From Priestia abyssalis (lineage in GTDB: Bacteria; Bacillota; Bacilli; Bacillales; Bacillaceae_H): a stretch of 64,000 nucleotides of DNA. The position numbers and the translations under genes are program-made. Below the pieces are notes generated by a model that ran no database searches, was not told where the DNA came from, and saw only the letters and a list, made by a program, of their open reading frames with translations. This document shows, one piece after another, positions 60,761 to 64,000 of this stretch (its first letter is position 1; each line of letters opens with the position of its first letter). The stretch is taken from positions 592,458 through 656,457 of the forward strand of contig NZ_KV917369.1 of NCBI RefSeq assembly GCF_002019595.1, written 5' to 3'.

Positions 60761-63428
60761 ATTTGTCTATATGTTTGATGAGGGGAACAGTGAAAAAAAG
60801 GAACTTTTAGGAGGAAAGGGAGCTAATCTCGCTGAAATGACTCGAATTGGTTTACCTGTTCCTTACGGTTTTACCATTTCAACAGAGGCTTGTAATTCGT
60901 ATTATCAGGAAGGAAAATCTATTTCTACAGAAATCGAACTTCAAGTATTAGATGCTCTTCATAACCTTGAAGAAAAAACAGGTAAAAAACTCGGGGACCC
61001 AATAAATCCGCTCCTTGTTTCTGTCCGCTCAGGTGCCGTATTTTCGATGCCGGGGATGATGGATACTGTTTTAAACCTTGGAATGAATGATGAAACGGTG
61101 GAAGGAATGGCAAGGCTTACAACAAATCCGCGCTTTGCTTATGATTCTTACCGCAGGTTCATTCAAATGTTTAGTAATGTTGTGCTCAATATCGATAGCT
61201 TTTATTTTGAGCAATTTTTAGAAGAAGTCAGGGAAGAAAAGGGGTATTCCTCAGATCCTGAAATGACGGCAGAAAATTGGCAAGAAGTCATTAAAGGATA
61301 CAAAGAGATTGTCAAGAAGCATACAAAAAGTATTTTTCCCGAGAATCCAAAGGATCAATTGTTCCTGTCCATCAAGGCTGTTTTTGATTCATGGAATAAC
61401 CAGCGTGCGATTGTCTATCGACGTCTTCACAAAATTCCGGATCATCTTGGGACAGCCGTGAACATTCAAAGCATGGTCTTCGGAAATATGGGGAATGACT
61501 CTGGTACTGGCGTTGCTTTTACACGCAACCCGTCTACAGGGGAATCTAAGCTGTATGGTGAATATTTGATAAATGCTCAAGGAGAGGATGTGGTAGCGGG
61601 CATTCGTACACCCAATCCTATTGCAACTCTCCGAAATGAAATGCCGGAAGTCTATCAGCAGTTCGTTGAGACTTGCCACCTTCTTGAAAAACATTATCAA
61701 GATATGCAGGATATCGAGTTCACGGTCGAGCGAGGGAAACTATTCATTCTTCAAACACGGACTGGTAAGAGAACGGCTCAAGCAGCGATTAGAATAGCAG
61801 TTGAATTAGTGGAAGAACAAATTATTGGCAAGAAAGAAGCGATTTTGCGCGTAGATCCCGATCAGCTTAATCAGCTGCTCCATCGTCGAATTGATGATTC
61901 ATATGAACGAAAGCCGTTAACGAAGGGCTTGCCGGCTTCTCCAGGTGCCGCAACAGGGAAAGTGGTGTTTGACGCGGATGAAGCGGAAGCATTGGCAAAA
62001 GACGGCGAGCGCATTATTCTTGTTCGTCCGGAAACAACACCTGATGATATTCATGGAATTGTTGCTGCACAGGCAACCATCACCAGCCGGGGAGGAATGA
62101 CAAGCCATGCAGCCGTTGTGGCCAGAGGGATGGGAAAAGCTTGTATATGCGGCTGCGAATCATTGGATATTGATTTGAAATTGAAACAGTTTAAAGTGGG
62201 AGATATAATCGTCAACCAAGGTGATATAGTTACGATTGACGGTTCAACTGGTGAAATCATGTTCGGTGAAGTGCCGATGATTGAGCCGCAGCTTTCGGAC
62301 GAGTTTCAATTACTGCTTGCTTGGGCAGATGGAGAGAGAAAGCTTGGCGTCAGAGCAAATGCCGACAATCCAGAAGATGCAAAAAAAGCGCTGGAGTTTG
62401 GAGCCGGTGGAATTGGGTTGTGCCGCACGGAACATATGTTTATGGATGCAGCTCGAATTCCAATCGTTCAAGAGATGATACTTGCTGAAACATATGAGGA
62501 GCGCGAAGCTGCTCTTAACAAGTTATTACCGATGCAACAGGAAGATTTTGAAGGAATTTTTGAAGCGATGCAGGGAAACCCTGTAACCATTCGTTTATTG
62601 GATCCGCCTTTGCACGAGTTCCTGCCAGATAAGGAAGAACTGCTTGTTGAAGTGACAAAGCTTCAGATGACCGAGTCGAATTTTAAAGAATTGAAGGATA
62701 AAGAGCAACTCTTAAGAAAAGTGCGTCAGTTGCATGAATTTAATCCAATGCTAGGCCATCGAGGCTGCCGACTGGGAATGATTCACCCTGAAATTTACGT
62801 GATGCAGGCAAAAGCCATTTTTTATGCCATTGCAAACGTAAAGGAGAAAGGAATAGACGTAAAACCAGAGATTATGATTCCTTTAGTTGGTCATGTCAAT
62901 GAGTTAAAAGAAATGCGTCAATTGGTCATCAATGCCGGACTGCAAGTGATGGAGGAAACAGGTCAGGAAGACGACTACCTTATTGGGACAATGATTGAAG
63001 TTCCAAGAGCAGCCCTAACAGCGGATCAAATTGCCGGGGAGGCAGACTTTTTCTCCTTTGGAACAAATGATTTAACTCAAACGACGTTCGGATATAGTCG
63101 TGATGACGCAGAAGGAAAATTTCTTCAAGCCTATATTCAAAACAAAGTGCTGCCAGAAAATCCATTTGCCTCTCTTGATCAAGAAGGTGTAGGCAAGCTA
63201 ATAGAAACCGGCATAAAGCTTGGCAGACAAACAAAGCCAGGGTTAAAGATGGGAGTTTGCGGAGAACATGGGGGAGAAAAGAGCTCGATACAGTTCTGCC
63301 ATGATGCAGGCTTGGATTATGTAAGCTGCTCACCATACCGTGTACCGCTTGCACGCCTTGCGGCCGCCCAAGCTGCGATTAAAAGTGAACAGAAACAGGA
63401 CGTAAATAAATTTCAGGCTCAAATGTAA
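60753..63428 (+). CDS. ppdK: Pyruvate, phosphate dikinase
   Basis: 891 residues from ATG 60753. It interconverts pyruvate, ATP and phosphate with PEP, AMP and pyrophosphate. Three domains: N-terminal ATP-grasp (KKELLGGKGANLAEMTRIGL, SVRSGAVFSMPGMMDTVLNL), the swivelling phosphohistidine domain with His452 in TSRGGMTSHAAVVARG and the regulatory Thr450, and the C-terminal TIM-barrel PEP/pyruvate domain (FSFGTNDLTQTTFG, MGVCGEHGGEKSS with catalytic Cys). Full length. Co-translated with its regulator. It offers PEP synthesis from pyruvate or PPi-linked glycolysis, opposite in sense to the extra pyruvate kinase in this window. Confidence 0.97.
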   Translation: MNKFVYMFDEGNSEKKELLGGKGANLAEMTRIGLPVPYGFTISTEACNSYYQEGKSISTEIELQVLDALHNLEEKTGKKLGDPINPLLVSVRSGAVFSMPGMMDTVLNLGMNDETVEGMARLTTNPRFAYDSYRRFIQMFSNVVLNIDSFYFEQFLEEVREEKGYSSDPEMTAENWQEVIKGYKEIVKKHTKSIFPENPKDQLFLSIKAVFDSWNNQRAIVYRRLHKIPDHLGTAVNIQSMVFGNMGNDSGTGVAFTRNPSTGESKLYGEYLINAQGEDVVAGIRTPNPIATLRNEMPEVYQQFVETCHLLEKHYQDMQDIEFTVERGKLFILQTRTGKRTAQAAIRIAVELVEEQIIGKKEAILRVDPDQLNQLLHRRIDDSYERKPLTKGLPASPGAATGKVVFDADEAEALAKDGERIILVRPETTPDDIHGIVAAQATITSRGGMTSHAAVVARGMGKACICGCESLDIDLKLKQFKVGDIIVNQGDIVTIDGSTGEIMFGEVPMIEPQLSDEFQLLLAWADGERKLGVRANADNPEDAKKALEFGAGGIGLCRTEHMFMDAARIPIVQEMILAETYEEREAALNKLLPMQQEDFEGIFEAMQGNPVTIRLLDPPLHEFLPDKEELLVEVTKLQMTESNFKELKDKEQLLRKVRQLHEFNPMLGHRGCRLGMIHPEIYVMQAKAIFYAIANVKEKGIDVKPEIMIPLVGHVNELKEMRQLVINAGLQVMEETGQEDDYLIGTMIEVPRAALTADQIAGEADFFSFGTNDLTQTTFGYSRDDAEGKFLQAYIQNKVLPENPFASLDQEGVGKLIETGIKLGRQTKPGLKMGVCGEHGGEKSSIQFCHDAGLDYVSCSPYRVPLARLAAAQAAIKSEQKQDVNKFQAQM

Positions 63429-63447
63429 AGGAAACGAAAAACAGAAG

Positions 63448-63480
63448 GATTAGGTCAGATTATTTTATTCTGGCCTAATC
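63448..63480 (+). terminator. Hairpin after ppdK
   Basis: GATTAGG-TC-AGA (63448 onward) pairs with TCTG-G-CCTAATC (to 63480). A-rich rather than T-rich after it on the plus strand. Confidence 0.6.
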
Positions 63481-63550
63481 AAAAAACGGCATGGTTGTTT
63501 TTTATAACGGGTTCGGTTTTTAAGTACAAAAATTAAAATAACAAACAAAT

Positions 63551-63584
63551 TAGAGGTCCAAATCGCATATGATTTGGACCTCTA
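63551..63584 (+). terminator. Second hairpin after ppdK
   Basis: TAGAGGTCCAAATC (63551-63564) pairs with GATTTGGACCTCTA (63571-63584), 6-nt loop, followed by TCTTTT. Likely the main terminator. Confidence 0.8.
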
Positions 63585-63769
63585 TCTTTTGCCTTCATAT
63601 CAATGCTTTGCAATAATTAACGTATAAAATAACATACAAAATGGCATACTAATTAACAGAATGACAATATCTACTGTCAACAATCTGAAATGTATGCTAA
63701 AAATGGTGTTATTTTTTAACTAAAGTGCTTGTTAAAATGGATGTTAAAAATCGTTGAGGTGATATAAAG
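63585..63769. other. Upstream region of the last gene
   Basis: AT-rich. ACGTATAAAATAACATACAA, GGCATACTAAT and ATGTATGCTAA are similar ATAC/GTAT words that may be operator repeats; no firm promoter was chosen. Confidence 0.35.
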
Positions 63770-64000
63770 ATGAAATTTATTAAACCTAAGAATAACAACT
63801 CCGATAATGTAGATTGGCTGATTTCTGAACGTGTAAGAGCAATAGTTAATTATTATTCTGAATATACGGAGTACACAGAAAGCGAAGTAGTAGATAAAAT
63901 ACTAATCAATTTACTAGACGACGAAGATTTTATCGAGTGGATAAAAAATAAGCGAAACAACAAACGGATTATCAAACAACTTGAAATCGAGGATTTAGTG
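63770..64000 (+). CDS. Unknown protein, N-terminal part (partial)
   Basis: Starts at ATG 63770 after GAGGTGATATAAAG and runs off the window after 77 codons. The visible part, MKFIKPKNNNSDNVDWLISE then RVRAIVNYYSEYTEYTESEV and VDKILINLLDDEDFIEWIKN, is highly charged and predicted helical. The YTEYTESEVVDKILINLLDD stretch has the look of a small DNA-binding (ribbon-helix-helix-like) protein, but I do not recognise a family. Confidence 0.65.
   Translation, partial: MKFIKPKNNNSDNVDWLISERVRAIVNYYSEYTEYTESEVVDKILINLLDDEDFIEWIKNKRNNKRIIKQLEIEDLV

Noticed and set aside
1..64000. Whole window being a plasmid because of the partition genes
   Set aside because: ahpCF, HU, gntRKPZ, guaC, ger and ppdK are typical chromosomal genes and no replication initiator is visible; a plasmid-derived insertion is more likely.
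1..64000. CRISPR arrays, rRNA and tRNA genes
   Set aside because: No regularly spaced direct repeats of CRISPR type and no cloverleaf or rRNA-like sequence was noticed on either strand; a dedicated search was not possible.

Overview
The window looks like the chromosome of a low-GC, endospore-forming member of the Bacillaceae. Evidence for this is a complete gntRKPZ gluconate operon, CcpA-type cre sites, a GerK-type spore germination operon, HU, DUF3231 and Cse60-type spore-associated proteins, AGGAGG-type ribosome binding sites and Bacillus insertion sequences (IS231, IS6, IS66). I cannot name the species. I saw no rRNA, tRNA or CRISPR array.

Layout. 1-1.7 kb: end of a DUF2975-type membrane protein, a YozG-like regulator and a multi-pass membrane protein. 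2-5.2 kb: ahpCF peroxide defence (minus strand, PerR-like box) and an HU gene. 5.5-7 kb: sstT Na+/serine-threonine symporter. 7.2-7.6 kb: two tiny ORFs, one with an internally duplicated start. 7.7-13.1 kb: gntRKPZ on the minus strand, with GntR operator, cre and promoter readable in sequence. 13.2-14.2 kb: guaC. 14.5-17.4 kb: small accessory genes (DUF5316-like, SUKH/SMI1, DUF6843-like) separated by a recurring GAATGTA...TACATTC motif and ending in a truncated tyrosine-recombinase-like start; it resembles a cassette array. 17.9-21.2 kb: an IS6 element split by a complete IS66 element.

21.4-36 kb is a large fructan or sucrose utilisation region. It holds a solute-binding protein and two permeases of a sugar ABC importer (no ATPase), a YesM/YesN-type two-component system, a second solute-binding lipoprotein, then a probable operon of CscB-like sugar:H+ symporter, intracellular GH32 beta-fructosidase, fructokinase, a short pyruvate kinase and a stand-alone HPr. 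A secreted GH32 enzyme lies at 44.7-46.3 kb. The two main transcription units begin with a nearly identical 59-bp block carrying a cre site over the -35 region. 36.4-41.7 kb: an RbsB-like lipoprotein and a gerKA-KC-KB operon whose KB gene is frameshifted in a T tract. 42.2-44.15 kb: an IS231 element sitting inside the terminal repeat of a Tn3-family miniature element; both target duplications are intact. 46.6 kb: a serine resolvase with res-like sites.

47.5-50 kb: small membrane and DUF3231 proteins. 50.9-56.4 kb: a polar amino-compound ABC importer, a nitrilase-superfamily amidohydrolase, a class III aminotransferase and an RpiR regulator, apparently one catabolic unit of unknown substrate. 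56.8-59.1 kb: a plasmid-type ParM/ParR-like partition module with an internal 186-bp duplication, next to a Cse60-like gene. 59.9-63.4 kb: pyruvate phosphate dikinase with its regulatory kinase/phosphorylase. The window ends in a partial unknown gene.
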